Origin: Viola odorata
Lineage: Eukaryota > Streptophyta > Magnoliopsida > Malpighiales > Violaceae
Length of the DNA: 64,000 nt
NCBI GenBank assembly: GCA_963691705.1
Contig: OY829541.1
Coordinates: 46,393,661-46,457,660 of the forward strand
Direction of reading: 5' to 3'
The stretch's first letter is position 1; each line of letters starts with the position of its first letter. The translations under genes and the position numbers were made by a program. Of this stretch, positions 24,226-34,840 are shown piece by piece. The notes beneath the pieces were generated by a model, which ran no database searches, was not told the DNA's origin, and was given only the letters and a program-made list of their open reading frames with translations.

Positions 24226-25485
24226 CTATTTATTGTCATTTTAATGGTAGATTTTTCATTCTTTATTGACTTTAACCACTGTCAATTTCTTACCCTTTTA
24301 ATTTTTAATTTTTTTGCAGGCAGCATTAATTTCCATTTCTTAGCAGTGTTTGTTCTTTTTGGGCACTCTAACTCCTAGAACTTTCACTTTTGCTAGTTTC
24401 AGCTCTACCTTCATGACATTCCAGCACTTTAAATATTACACATTCAACCAGATGGGAACTAAGCACTTTCTCAAATCCAATGCAGCTCCCTAATTATATT
24501 TCAGACTCTACTAGATGTCTTATAGACCATATGGATAGTTAATGTTCTGAGTACATTAGGATATATGCCTCTTAGGCATTGATCATGTTATGCTCATTCA
24601 CTTCCTTGGTACTAAAGCATTGATTTGACCAAACAAGTGTCTAAAATATATTTTCAGTAGTGAACTACACGGCCTAAGTTGGAAACTGGGGCTGATGTAC
24701 ACAACAAGACAAACCGACTACCTAAAATAATGCAGTAAAAAGAAAAAAAAACAAAAATCATGCGAAAATCAGATCTAAAACAGACAAAAAATTGAAAACA
24801 GACAAAACACAATAAAAAATAAAAAACTAACTCCACATGACTTAATTGACTCCATAGCACATAGACAGAACAAACAAACACAAACAAATCATAAAAATTC
24901 CTCCCCCACACTTAAAGGACACATTGTCCTCAATGTGTAAGTTTGGGAAGACTAAAACAGACTCACGAATAAAGAAAGAATATAAATCATAGAAAAGGAA
25001 TTATGGGACCTGAGAAAATCAAGGTCGCGGTGGGGCTGGTGGGTTCTCAAGAAGCAACATTAGCAGCCTCCTGCTGAGAGTCGTGGCGTGCTTCTGTTCT
25101 TCCGATTCCTACTCCTGGACTCTTATCCCAAGTATGGGATAGATAAGGCCTGGTTGGGGTCTAACTGTTTGACCTGGGAAAGAGTCAGGTCTGATTATTC
25201 CTACTCACTCTCTGCACCTGCCAAAGAAAATCAAATACTCCATTAGAATTCTCCAAATGATGGTCTTATTGAAAATTTATTTAACTAAAAATTTAAAAAT
25301 GAAATGCATGGGTTGCCTCCCATGTAGCGCCCCTGTTTATTGTCTTAGACTCGACATTACTTGTTCAATCGTCAATAGGTGGGATGTGAATTGTATGGAA
25401 TTAATTGAGAACAAGAGGACCTGGTCATAAAATAAAGAAATTAAAATTAGTACCGATGAAATCCCCGGCAACGACGCCAAAGTTT
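24226..25485 (-). other. Internal region of the minus-strand LTR element
   Basis: No pol or gag frame is visible on either strand. The minus-strand complement of 25462-25482 (TTTGGCGTCGTTGCCGGGGA) is the primer-binding site, lying just inside the right LTR. Around 24900-24945 a second GTGTGGGGGAGG purine tract occurs on the minus strand next to ACACATTGAGGACAATGTG, so this part may contain a fragment of another element end. Confidence 0.6.
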
Positions 25486-27086
25486 GATGGTTGTCGAAAC
25501 CAACAAAAATAAATACTACTCCCTCCGTCCTTTAAATATTGACGTTTACTGTTCATGCACGCATATCGAGGAAACCAAATGACGCACTATTTGACCTCAA
25601 AAAATTCCGTACTTTTTTTATAACGTACGTCCGAGGAAAAATTCAAAATTTTTTGAGGTCAAATAGTGCGTCATCCAACCTCTTCGATATGCGTGCACAA
25701 ATAGTAGGAGTCAAACATTAAAGGACAGAGGGAGTACAATTCACCATGCACAAATATAAATTAAACTGCAGCAAGTGGTAAAAAGAGATCGTTCCACAGA
25801 TATTTCATGACTAAATTAATTCTTGTTCAATGACCAAATTCGTAACCGTGGTAAATACCAATAAAAGGGTTGTTCGTATTGCAATTAATTAAACAAATAA
25901 AAGAAACGAAAACAATAAATAGATGAAGATTGATTAAACTCAAGCGACAAGCAATTCCCGATAAAGACTCTAATCAAACCATGATTCATTCAATTGATCA
26001 TTAAAGCAAGCATTTTTAAAACCAATTTTCATAGAAAGGCTATAGAAATCAGAGACACTCTAGACTTCCTACTCTCCTCCTACTCAAAATTACCAAAGAG
26101 ACACTCTATTGAAAATTCCTAATCGCCTTAACAATTCTAAGAGACACTCTATAGAATTTAATTAAGTGATTGATGAACACACAGGGAGAGACCTTTCACA
26201 AACCTAGGAGAGAGACACTTTACTCCTATAAGTAAGATTCTACTCCTTTTTCTAATCAACTCGCAAATCAATTAGTTGCCTTCGGATTCCTGGTAACAAT
26301 GTAGACTCCAAAACTACCAAGGAAGACTGTAACTAAACATGTTTGGCTTTAAATTGATCAGGTTTAAAATAAACACGAAGAGTTTTGATCGTAAATCAAA
26401 AAGAGTAAAAATACAAAAATTGGAATTTAATAAGAACATATTTGATCTCACAAAAGAAAAATCATGGCTCGATGGTCTTTACTAGGAATCAAATAGATTA
26501 GCTACGACAAGACATAATTAAATTGCAAGAGGAATAAGCATAAAATGGAATTAATTAATTAAAGTGTAAGAAAAGAAAGTTGCAGCGTCAACAATGGCAG
26601 AAGCAAAAATAAGGAAGAAGAGATTCCCCTCTGCTGCGTATCCAGCCCCTTAATAACAATCCTAACCATAATAAAATCCTAAGGAGATTGGATCAAAATC
26701 CAATTCAAAAATAATCTTTATCTCCTAAATTAATTCAAGGAAAAAGTAATTCAAATGGGAAACATATTCTTCAAAGGAAACCTTCTAGAAGCAGCAGCAG
26801 AAGCGCGCGTCCTTCCTCTCATCATGGGCCCAAACCCATCGACTTAATTTCGTTGACTATTCTGGCTCATTGACGAAGTAATTTTTGCCTTGCTCTTCCC
26901 TAGGTCTGGGAAAGAGACTTTTTCATCAACTTTGCTCTAAACAACTGCTTTTCAGCTCCTTTTCTTCTATTTAATTCCTTGATCTGTATTCTGTAAAAAA
27001 GAGTAGAAAAGCCAAGAATTAGCAGTATCACCATTCTAAAAAGAGTAGAAAGGATGATGAAATAATGACAATTAACGCTCCAATCA
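25486..27086 (-). repeat. 5' LTR of the minus-strand element (full length)
   Basis: About 1.6 kb. On the minus strand it starts TGATTGGAGCGTTAATTGTC and ends CGACAACCATCA, just before the primer-binding site. A Stowaway MITE (25519-25734) has inserted near its end. Only the first 419 bp (minus strand) have a counterpart in the left LTR. Confidence 0.75.
25519..25734. mobile_element. Stowaway-type MITE inside an LTR
   Basis: The 216-bp element is flanked by TA. Its terminal inverted repeats are CTCCCTCCGTCCTTTAA and TTAAAGGACAGAGGGAG. The interior is palindromic with GACGCACTATTTGACCTCAAAAAATT mirrored in both arms, the same internal sequence as the MITE at 3921-4170. It inserted after the host LTR element. 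Confidence 0.93.
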
Positions 27087-27309
27087 ATGGACAATTAGAA
27101 AAACCAAGTAATATGCTTTGTAATTTTTCAAATTTTCCTAATTCCTTAAGCTAAAAGCCATAACGTTTTCTTTCTAAAAATCTCAAATTTTCCTAATTCC
27201 TTAAGCTAAATTATCATCAATTAAATAGACAAAAACCTTAATACTCATAACAAGCAACCGTATCCCATATCAACATTTCAGCATAAGATTGACACTTCCA
27301 AACTATCAC

Positions 27310-29621
27310 TGTCGCACCCCTTTTTTGGATTTTATCCTAATGCGAGGGTTTGGGACAAGTTGTGAGACGAAATTGGACCCATCTCACATTATACAATGAA
27401 GTCACCACCCAAATTTATTTCTAGATTTAGGGAACCTAAAGTCATGGCATAAAAGAATAAATAAATAAATAAAACTAAGGCGAAAAGGGTCTGAACCCGA
27501 GAATAGTGGTTCGGGGTCGATTTATGGACTCGGGAAGGTGTTAGGCACCCGAGTCACATCTTAAAAAAGGTTACCGGATAAAAGAGGTGTTTAAATCATG
27601 TTTGGAAAAATAAAAAGTCCTAAATTATGTGATCATGCCCAATGGATAAAAATTCTAACAATCTTAAATATTCATGTAAACATGCATATGTACGGAAAAA
27701 GCGTGAATAAATAAAAGGGTGAGAAACGTTTACTTGATAAAGGGTACGGGCGACTATACCCTTTTTGGTTGAGTTTATTTTGGCACGAAGAGAGGATAAC
27801 GTTGAACGATTGAATATTTGCCAATTGCTGCACGCGAGCGAAAATAAAATAATTAATTTGGATGAACAATTATCTAAGCATACATAGCGGGCGAAAATAA
27901 ACGAGCATACAAGCATACAAGAAATAAATAAACAGTACGAGTGCAGAAATAAATAAACAGTACACGTGCATGAAAAATAAATAAACAGTATAAGTGTGCG
28001 AGAAATAAATAAATAGTACAAGTACGAAAAAAATAAAAAATAAAAAGCAGTCGGGAAAAAAAATGGGCTCGGCCCACTGGGCTGAGAATGGGCCCACCAG
28101 GCTGGGCCTAAGATAGCAGACCAGCCCAGCTGGGCTGGTCATTTTCCTCCATGAGCAGCCCACTCTCTTCCTCCTTTTGGGCTGTGCGCCGCCCTTCCAT
28201 CTCCTTTCTTTCCTTTTGGGCTTGGCCAAGACAAACCCATTTCCTTTCCCGCTTGGGCCAAAGCCGCCTTGGCCCATCCTTTCCTTCTTATGGGCCGACC
28301 GGCCCATCTATGAACCCTCTCATTCTTTCTTTGCCCAGCAGCCCCATTTTTCTTTTCCTTCTCTATTTTCCCTTTCTTTTTCCTTTAGCTAACGCAACCT
28401 CACTTTCTTCTCCTCTTCTCTATTTTCTTTCCCTTTTTTTTTCTCCTTGTCGTAGACCTTCCCCTTCCTCTCTTTCCCTTTTATTTTCTTTTTCTTTGGT
28501 TTGGATTGGATAGTGATTAGGTGATTTGGGTTATGGCTGGGCGGCTTGTGTTTGGCAGTGACGACGAGGTATTTGGCAACGACGGTGGGGATGGGTGATT
28601 CGGAGGCGGCGGTGGTGCGGTTTGGTGGCGGCGGCTGTGCGATTTGGTGGCAGCGATGGTGCGGTTTGGCGTGGTGTGGCTGGCGGTTTGGTGTGGCAGT
28701 GGTGCGATTTAGTTGTGCCGGTAGTGGTTGCGAGGCTTGAATTCGGCAGCGACGGTTTGGTTTTAATTTAAATTGGTTGTTTGGTTTTAATGGATTGAAC
28801 TTAATTAATTTTTTTTGGATTGGGGGTTTGGTTTGATAATTGGTTGGATTTAATTTGGTAATTGGTTGGGTTTAATTTGGTAGGGGGGGGTTTGTTTGGA
28901 GGGCTGGATTGAAATTGGTCTTTGCAGGATCGTCCCCCCCCCCCCTCTTTTGAATTGGAAATCCTTGGCTATTTATAGAGGGGCAGTGGGTGACTAAGGT
29001 GATGGCAGTGGGTGTGAGGGAAATTAATTGATGATGGGAGTTGGACGAGGAAGGTGAAGAAAGATGGAAATGGCTATGTTTTTAGGCAGATAGGCGAGGG
29101 TGAGGTGAATTAATTGGTGATGAGAGTGGGTGTGAGGGAAAGATGATAAGTGTTTATTTTATTCGGTTCGAGCTGGTGGTACAGGCAATTTCGCTTGAAA
29201 ATGGATAAAAACTTGAACCAAAAATGTTAGGACATAAGATAAAATAAACTGAAATAATTAACATACAATGAATGACGAAATCACGGTATGGCTCGATAAA
29301 AGTTCGAACGTAAAAATTGCTAAAAATAAAAGTTGAGCGAAATGCAAAGAGATAGTGCGAGTTAGAAAAATAATAAAAAGTAAGTAGCTAATGAATGAAA
29401 TTGTTCGACCCTTTGTTTCGAAAATTTGACTCGGGAACCGATACGGGTTCGAACGGAAAAAGTAATAAAAAATGCAAAAAGGTACGAAATAAAATTTAAA
29501 CGATATGAAGCGCAAAAACAAACATCAGATTGATGAAAATAAACAGGTGTATGATTTTTGAAAAATTGATGATAAAAATGCGACAAATGAAAAATTTTAA
29601 ATCCAAAATCGGGTAGCAACA
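27310..29621 (-). mobile_element. Solo LTR of a Tat/Ogre-related retrotransposon
   Basis: A 2312-bp block flanked by a perfect 5-bp duplication, ATCAC (27305-27309 and 29622-29626). On the minus strand it starts TGTTGCTACCCGATTTTGG and ends GGGGTGCGACA, like the LTR at 7101 (TGTTGATACCCGAATTTTGACG ... GCGACA). The inverted complement of GACTCGGGTGCCTAAC, CCCCGAACC and TTATGCCATGAC is at 27420-27560. No internal region or second LTR is present, so it is a recombination product. It contains an imperfect tandem array (AGAAATAAATAAACAGTAC, 27915-28025), many GGCCCA motifs (28060-28310) and a G/C homopolymer pair (28880-28945). ORFs inside it are not genes. Confidence 0.92.
28119..28140. promoter_or_regulatory. 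22-bp perfect palindrome within a GGCCCA-rich stretch
   Basis: GACCAGCCCAG followed by its exact complement CTGGGCTGGTC, with no spacer. It sits among repeated TGGGCC/GGCCCA motifs (site II type, bound by TCP factors in plants) in the solo LTR. A regulatory role is inference. Confidence 0.45.
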
Positions 29622-30451
29622 ATCACCAACACTTTCACCAAATCCCAAAAGATAGGTATTCATAATTTATCCTACTGCTCTTTGCAACAAGAAGCACTGA
29701 CTGATTTTGGAGTACTACTGACAATGCATTGTTGCAGGCCATTAAAAGATAATTTATCAAACAAGGTGTAAATACTCCTAGGCCAATGTGAATCCGGTAG
29801 GTATAAATACTCATGAGATTTAGTTAACAAATTATGGTTGAGGATAAAAGAAAGAAAACCTCAATTTCATACAAATTGGAGAACTCGGTAAAAGAACAAA
29901 AAAATTCCTAATCTAACATCTTCAATAAATCATAATTCAACGTGTAGAGACCAAATTTAACAACACATCAAAACACGAGAAGTCAAAATTGGAGATGTCC
30001 AGTTCAAAAATTCAAAAACGATAATCAAAAATAAAAAATTATAAGAAAACACGTGAAGAACAATAAGGTAGTAGGAATGGAACCTGTTGAAGTTGTTCTC
30101 TATAAGTTGAGAGATTAGAAGCAAGCTTTGTCTCTCGCGATCTCTTCTCTCTCGTGTTCTCTTTCATCGCCGCTGCGGTGTTCTCTTCTCTCTCGCGTTC
30201 TCTCTCGTTGTACAGGCAAAGGGTTGTTTTAGACGGAGGGTAATTTTGTAATAGTATAATTAATAATTTAAAAACTGATTGAACTCCTCAGCAATCTCAC
30301 CCATTTGTGCAAGAATTCCCACATTCTTTAATTTTTCAGATTCAATTCACAAAAAATTGAATTCTCTTTTAAAGCATCATAACAATCACAAAATTTGTCA
30401 TGATTTCAGTTACAATGAACTGAATTCATGTGTGAATTCTATACCAAACAC
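29622..30451. other. Right arm of the Harbinger-like element, non-coding
   Basis: No gene recognised. CTCTCGCGTTCTCT-type pyrimidine repeats at 30130-30210 look like a 5' untranslated region read on the minus strand. The stretch ends at ATACCAAACAC, the inverted partner of the left end at 4391. Confidence 0.4.
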
Positions 30452-31449
30452 TCTCTATAAGATCGTTTAAGGACCTAACCTTTTTATTTTTATTGGTATC
30501 GATTTTTGGAATAAGTTATAAAATCACGTTTGTAAATTAAAGAATTAAGCCATGCTTCTTTACTAAAATTAGGAAAAGATTTTTTGTTGTGAAATGGCAA
30601 CAGAAATGTGTGTGGTCCATTGGAATAGTTTTGGGAGAGAGTGATATCGATATGTGTTAAACATGATGATTTTGATTTCCTCTAGGGTGCCTATCATGCT
30701 CCTAACTAAGTTTGCCCATGATTCATTTGAAAAATAGAAAAAATAATGGAGGCGGGTGACGTGTCAAAGGGGTTGCGAACTTGAATCAGGGGCTCTGTCA
30801 TTTGATGTTTTGAAGTGCCAATATATGTTTCTGACATGGCTTGTTGCTGCTCAAAGGACTGATGATCTGAGGCTGAGCATTCAAAACGTGGTCATGACTC
30901 ATGAGGCCAAAAATCCATCACTAAATGCACAATGCAGCAGATTGTTGAGAGCCTGAGAGTCTGCGACTTGTCATCAATGGCTCGCTTTTAAATTTAGTGC
31001 TGCAAAATCCATCAAATGATTACACCACTCCCCTCCCCGCGTCATGTCCTATTCTTCTTCAATATTTAGCGTCGTCAACTTAGCCCCCACCAAAAACAGA
31101 AAAAAGAAAAATAAGAAAAAAAATTAATTCTTTTAATCCATTGATTTTAGAATTAGTTCTATTTTATTTTAAGAATCATTTGACCTTAAAATTATTAACG
31201 TGTATAAAATAAAAAAAATAAACTTGTTAAATATTTTTTTTAAATAAAACAAATAAAATGAGATATTAAATAATGTATCACTCTTAGTCTAGTGTCAAAG
31301 TGTCTTCCCTTGTGCCACCGGATTAGGGTTTGAATCTCATGACCTGCAAAAACTTTTGGAGGTTACGTAACACCCGTGGTTGTGAAGAGGTGGGTTATGC
31401 AGGTTTCGGTGTCAGTTGGAGATGTTGTGGGCGAATACGACGTGGAGTA
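30452..31449. other. Intergenic, no supported gene
   Basis: AT-rich flanks around a short GC-richer patch (30740-30960) with a 66-residue open frame. It has no recognised domain, no start context of note and no splice partners that I could assign. Confidence 0.4.
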
Positions 31450-31457
31450 ATTCTAAT

Positions 31458-31983
31458 TAGGGATGGCAATTGGGCGGGCATGGAGCGGGTAAGCACTATC
31501 CATACCCGCACCCGTAAATTTACGGGTAATCCATACCCGCATCCATATCCATATGGAGCGGGTAAAGAAAAGATAATTTTACTCGCGGATAACCCGCGAA
31601 TACCCGCGGATACCCGTATATTTGGTTAAAATTTAAATTTCAATCAAATTAATATATAAAAAAATAAATCTAATTTAATAACAATACCACACAATAATAC
31701 GGATATTATACGAGAAAAGAAAAGACTAAAGAGGGGCTTTTTTTTAGGGTTGGTATATATATTTCTTGCGGGTATTATTGTGGATATCCATACCCGCACT
31801 TTGCGGATATTTCGTGCGGGTATTGGAGCGGATAAGCACTATCCATACCCACATCCATACCCACATTTTGCGGGTGCGGGTATATCCATACCCATAAAAT
31901 ACCCACAATATACGGATAATACCCATCCACAATTGCGGATATTGGGCGGATATCCATATCCGCGGGCGAGATTGCCATCCCTA
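31458..31983. mobile_element. hAT-type MITE with perfect 8-bp target duplication
   Basis: The 526-bp element has terminal inverted repeats TAGGGATGGCAAT / ATTGCCATCCCTA and is flanked by ATTCTAAT on both sides (31450-31457 and 31984-31991). The interior is a mesh of direct and inverted CCATACCCGC / GCGGGTATGG motifs. It has no transposase. An 8-bp duplication and TAGGG-type ends are the hAT signature. Confidence 0.93.
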
Positions 31984-32084
31984 ATTCTAATCGGAGGTCT
32001 GTATAATTGTTTTGGGGTTTGATTTGGCACATGTTTTCGGGCCTTCCTCTTGGGCCAACAATCTATTGACCATAACTATGCTTG

Positions 32085-32350
32085 TTTAGGAAATGTCCGG
32101 TTCTGATGGGTCTGGAACGGACTGAACCAGACAGTTCGGTCCGGTTCCAATCCGGTTCCGTTTTTTAATATAATTAATTAAATCCAACAAGCCCAGCCCA
32201 ACCCATCACCAGTAGCGGCCCAAGAAGCAGGCCAGCTCCAACAGCTCTCCCCAAAACCTGTTGTAAAGGAATGCGTGGGAGGGGATTCGAACCCCCTTCC
32301 TTTAGCTTAAAAATAAAATTTTTAACCACTGAAACAAAGGAAAACTTTAA
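32085..32350. repeat. Dispersed repeat fragment with CCGGTTC and GGATTCGAACCC motifs
   Basis: It contains several CGGTCCGGTTCC-type motifs (32090-32160) and then GGGGATTCGAACCCCCTTCC with TTAACCACTGAAACAAAGG (32278-32341). A similar pair of blocks in the opposite order lies at 42235-42500 on the other side of the large mariner element. It probably belongs to a non-autonomous DNA transposon family; the borders are not resolved. Confidence 0.4.
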
Positions 32351-32738
32351 TAAATATTGCATATATATATATATTTGGAATATGAGTTTGTCATACATTT
32401 ATAAATAAAACTCTTATAATATATATTTTTCTATTGACAAGATTTGAATTTGAACCATATTTAATTTATTAAAAAATATAATAAATTAATATTTTAAAAA
32501 ATCATGCTACATATCATTAATTGTCATTAAATATTACAAGAATATAAGTTACACTTCTCGATTTATTCATAACGTTATTTATCAAGAATAAATAACTTGT
32601 GGGAGCCAAAGTTAGTTTTTAATTTTTTGTACGATGTGTCAAGATTAATATCATCTTTCAATTAACTATTTTCAATTGATCTATAATGTAATATATAAAA
32701 CCACGACTCCTAGAGAGTTTTTTTCTCTTAATTAAATA

Positions 32739-32769
32739 CTCCCTCCGGGGCAAAACAAACGTCGTTTTG
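32739..32769. repeat. Left terminal inverted repeat of the giant mariner element
   Basis: CTCCCTCCGGGGCAAAACAA then ACGTCGTTTTG. It matches the inverted right end (41902-41932) at about 25 of 31 positions, mismatches mostly single. The leading CTCCCTC is shared with Stowaway MITEs in this window. Confidence 0.85.
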
Positions 32770-33245
32770 CCGTAGGGCACGTGGCTTAAGAAAATGATTG
32801 CTGGGGAGAAAACGAGGCATTTTTTGACCAAACTACCCCTAGCTGACCTTCCTATTTACTCCTGGACTGTGGCTTCATTCTGACCCAGATGGCTTGAAGC
32901 CGGGCTTGGCAATTTGGGCCAAGTGCTTCTCGGTTGGGTTGGGTTTGGTCTTGGCAGAAACGACTGCGTGTTGAGGGAAATATGTAAGACATCGACTCCA
33001 AATATCCAAGCTCCCCCCATTTCCAATCTTCCCCAAATTCCCAAATGCTGCAAAAGTTTAAACCATTCCCGCACAAAATGGGAACGAAATTTGGGCACAA
33101 TTTTAATTGCCCGCAATTTTGAAAGCAATTTATGTTTAATTTTGTAAAGTCCTTCAATCCCTACCTCTGTTTGCCCTCCCTCCCTACCTCTGTTTGCCCT
33201 CCCAAACCCTAAAAAACCTCTCTTCAAAGAAATTTGCATAAATCA

Positions 33246-34840
33246 ATGGAGATTGGGGATTTTAACCCTTTCGCTGACCTTCGCGGAGACCCTAACATCC
33301 CTGCTTATGTAGGACACTTACTCCAATGCGGCGACAACCAACCTTTCTCAGATGACGGAGAGGAGGAGTTCGTGGATCCCCGAAATGACGAGGGCGGAGA
33401 TGACGAGGACATTCCAGACTTAAACTTAGAGCCTCAGCCGGAAAGTGAAGATGAAGGTCATCCATATTTAAGTTGATAACTATTTTCGTGTATGATCATA
33501 GATAAATTCTGTTTTCATTTTCCTAAGTATGTTTGTGTGTGTCAGGTGCAGGACAACATTTAGGCAAGCGACGGCACAGAGAAATCGGCGACGATGACAG
33601 GGTTGCGGCATATGAGATGCTGTTGCGGAAGAGTGAGGACGGCAAGCTTGGCCGACGAGCAACAAGTGAGGTCGCTGCAGCCTTCAACATTTCAATTCGA
33701 TCTGTCCAGAGGTTGTGGAAATGGGGCCGAGAGTCTATGAATCACAATGTCAGCCGCCTCAGAGTGAACAATACTGGGAGGAAAAGGGTAGACTTTGATT
33801 GGCAGGCAATCCGGGAGATTCCTCTGAGGAAGAGGACCACTATGAGGAATCTCTCCACAGCACTAAAAGTGTCCAGGAAACGTTTGTCATATGCCATGAA
33901 GAGTGGAGAGGTCAGGCGGCATTCTAATGCCATCAAGCCTATTTTGACTTAGGCTAATCGACAAAAACGGATTGAGTTCTGCCTCTCAATGCTGGATCCA
34001 CATTCACCTCCTGCTGACCAGAGCTTCCAAGATATGGCCAATGTGGTGCACATTGACGAGAAGTGGTTTCACATGACAAAGAAGACACAAACATACTACT
34101 TGTTGGCAGACGAGGATGATCTAGTAAGAAAACTTAAATCCACTAATTTCATTCCAAAAATTATGTTTCTAGCAGCTGTAGCTAAGCCTAGGTATATGCA
34201 TGATGGTAGATGCACTTTTGATGGAAAATTAGGTATATTTCCTTTGGTAGATGAAGTCTGTGCTGTTAGGTCTAGTGTAAACAGACTGGCAGGGTCAATG
34301 GAATTGAAGCCAATTGAAAAGATAGATAGGGATGTCATTAGGAAATTCATGATTGATAAGGTTTTGCCTTCAATTAGGGCTAAGTGGCCTGTAGAGAACA
34401 TTGGAGATCCAATCATTATCCAATAGGATAATGCCAAGACTCATATCCTGCCTCATGATGAATTCTTTTCAGCTGCTACCTCTCTGGGATTGAATGTTAT
34501 ACTGTCATGTCAACCCCCTAACTCTCCTTATCTTAATGTCCTTGATCTTGGGTTCTTTAGGGCTATACAATCTCTCCAAGAACAGGAATGTGCTAGGTCT
34601 GTGGCAGAATTGGTTGCAGCCGTACATAAGAGTTTTATTGAGTTTCCTGATATCAAGTGTAATTATATATTTCTCATTCTTCAGTCCTGTATTGTTGAAA
34701 TTCTGAAACTTTTGGGGGATAACACCTATAAAATCCCTCACATGAGTAAGGAGTCCTTGGAAAGGCAAGGGCTGCTCCGTCTAGTCCTATCATGTGACTC
34801 CTTAATCATTGCAAATGCAAGGGCTCATCTACTCCCATAG
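33246..34840 (+). pseudogene. Mariner-like transposase (plant DDD type), two exons, two in-frame TAG codons
   Basis: Exon 1 is 33246-33456 and exon 2 33546-34840, with a GT..AG intron that keeps the frame; about 501 residues, normal for plant mariner transposases. Residues 1-70 are acidic and end in PDLNLEPQPESEDE. Residues about 72-200 hold two helix-turn-helix units (VAAAFNISIRSVQRLWK; LSTALKVSRKRL). The catalytic triad is intact: D241 in HIDEKWF, D365 in DNAKTH, D404 in NVLDLGFF, the last spacing close to the plant DD39D type. TAG at 33950-33952 and 34424-34426 interrupt the frame; the second replaces the Q before DNA, a CAG>TAG change. Otherwise the frame is intact, so inactivation is recent or depends on readthrough. 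Confidence 0.9.

Larger units (their letters stand above)
6361..27086 (-). mobile_element. Non-autonomous minus-strand LTR retrotransposon, host of the nested Tat element
   Basis: Two direct repeats of 419 bp (6361-6779 and 26668-27086) mark its LTRs. Next to the left LTR, 6781-6791 is the complement of a polypurine tract (minus strand GTGTGGGGGAT). Next to the right LTR, 25462-25482 is the complement of a primer-binding site (minus strand TTTGGCGTCGTTGCCGGGGA). Both signals point to minus-strand orientation. After removing the nested element, the internal region is only about 1.6 kb (6780-7100 plus 24231-25485) and holds no pol gene, so it must have depended on another element. The left LTR lacks over 1 kb relative to the right one. 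Confidence 0.8.
4391..30451 (-). mobile_element. Probable decayed PIF/Harbinger element, split by nested insertions
   Basis: The left end reads GTGTTTGGTAT and the right end ATACCAAACAC, an inverted pair of the kind found at PIF/Harbinger ends, and both ends continue into ATTCA-rich sequence. Inside the left arm is a minus-strand fragment of a Harbinger transposase. About 24 kb of the interval is later LTR-retrotransposon insertion, so the element itself would have been only about 2-3 kb. I could not identify a clear 3-bp target duplication, so treating the two ends as one element is inference. Confidence 0.4.

Noticed and set aside
27870..28513. ORFs of 120-145 codons on both strands
   Set aside because: They lie wholly inside a solo LTR and read as low-complexity S/F/P-rich sequence without domains.
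30756..30956. 66-residue ORF in a GC-richer patch
   Set aside because: No recognisable domain, no promoter or splice context, and a length expected by chance.
31330..32032. Several ORFs with PYPHPYP-type repeats on both strands
   Set aside because: They are translations of the CCATACCCGC words of a hAT MITE.
32270..32345. tRNA-like words (GGATTCGAACCC, ACCACTGA..AAAGG)
   Set aside because: They resemble a T-arm read on the minus strand, but no anticodon arm or acceptor stem pairs at the right distance. The same words recur in a diverged copy near 42245, so it is a repeat family, not a tRNA gene.
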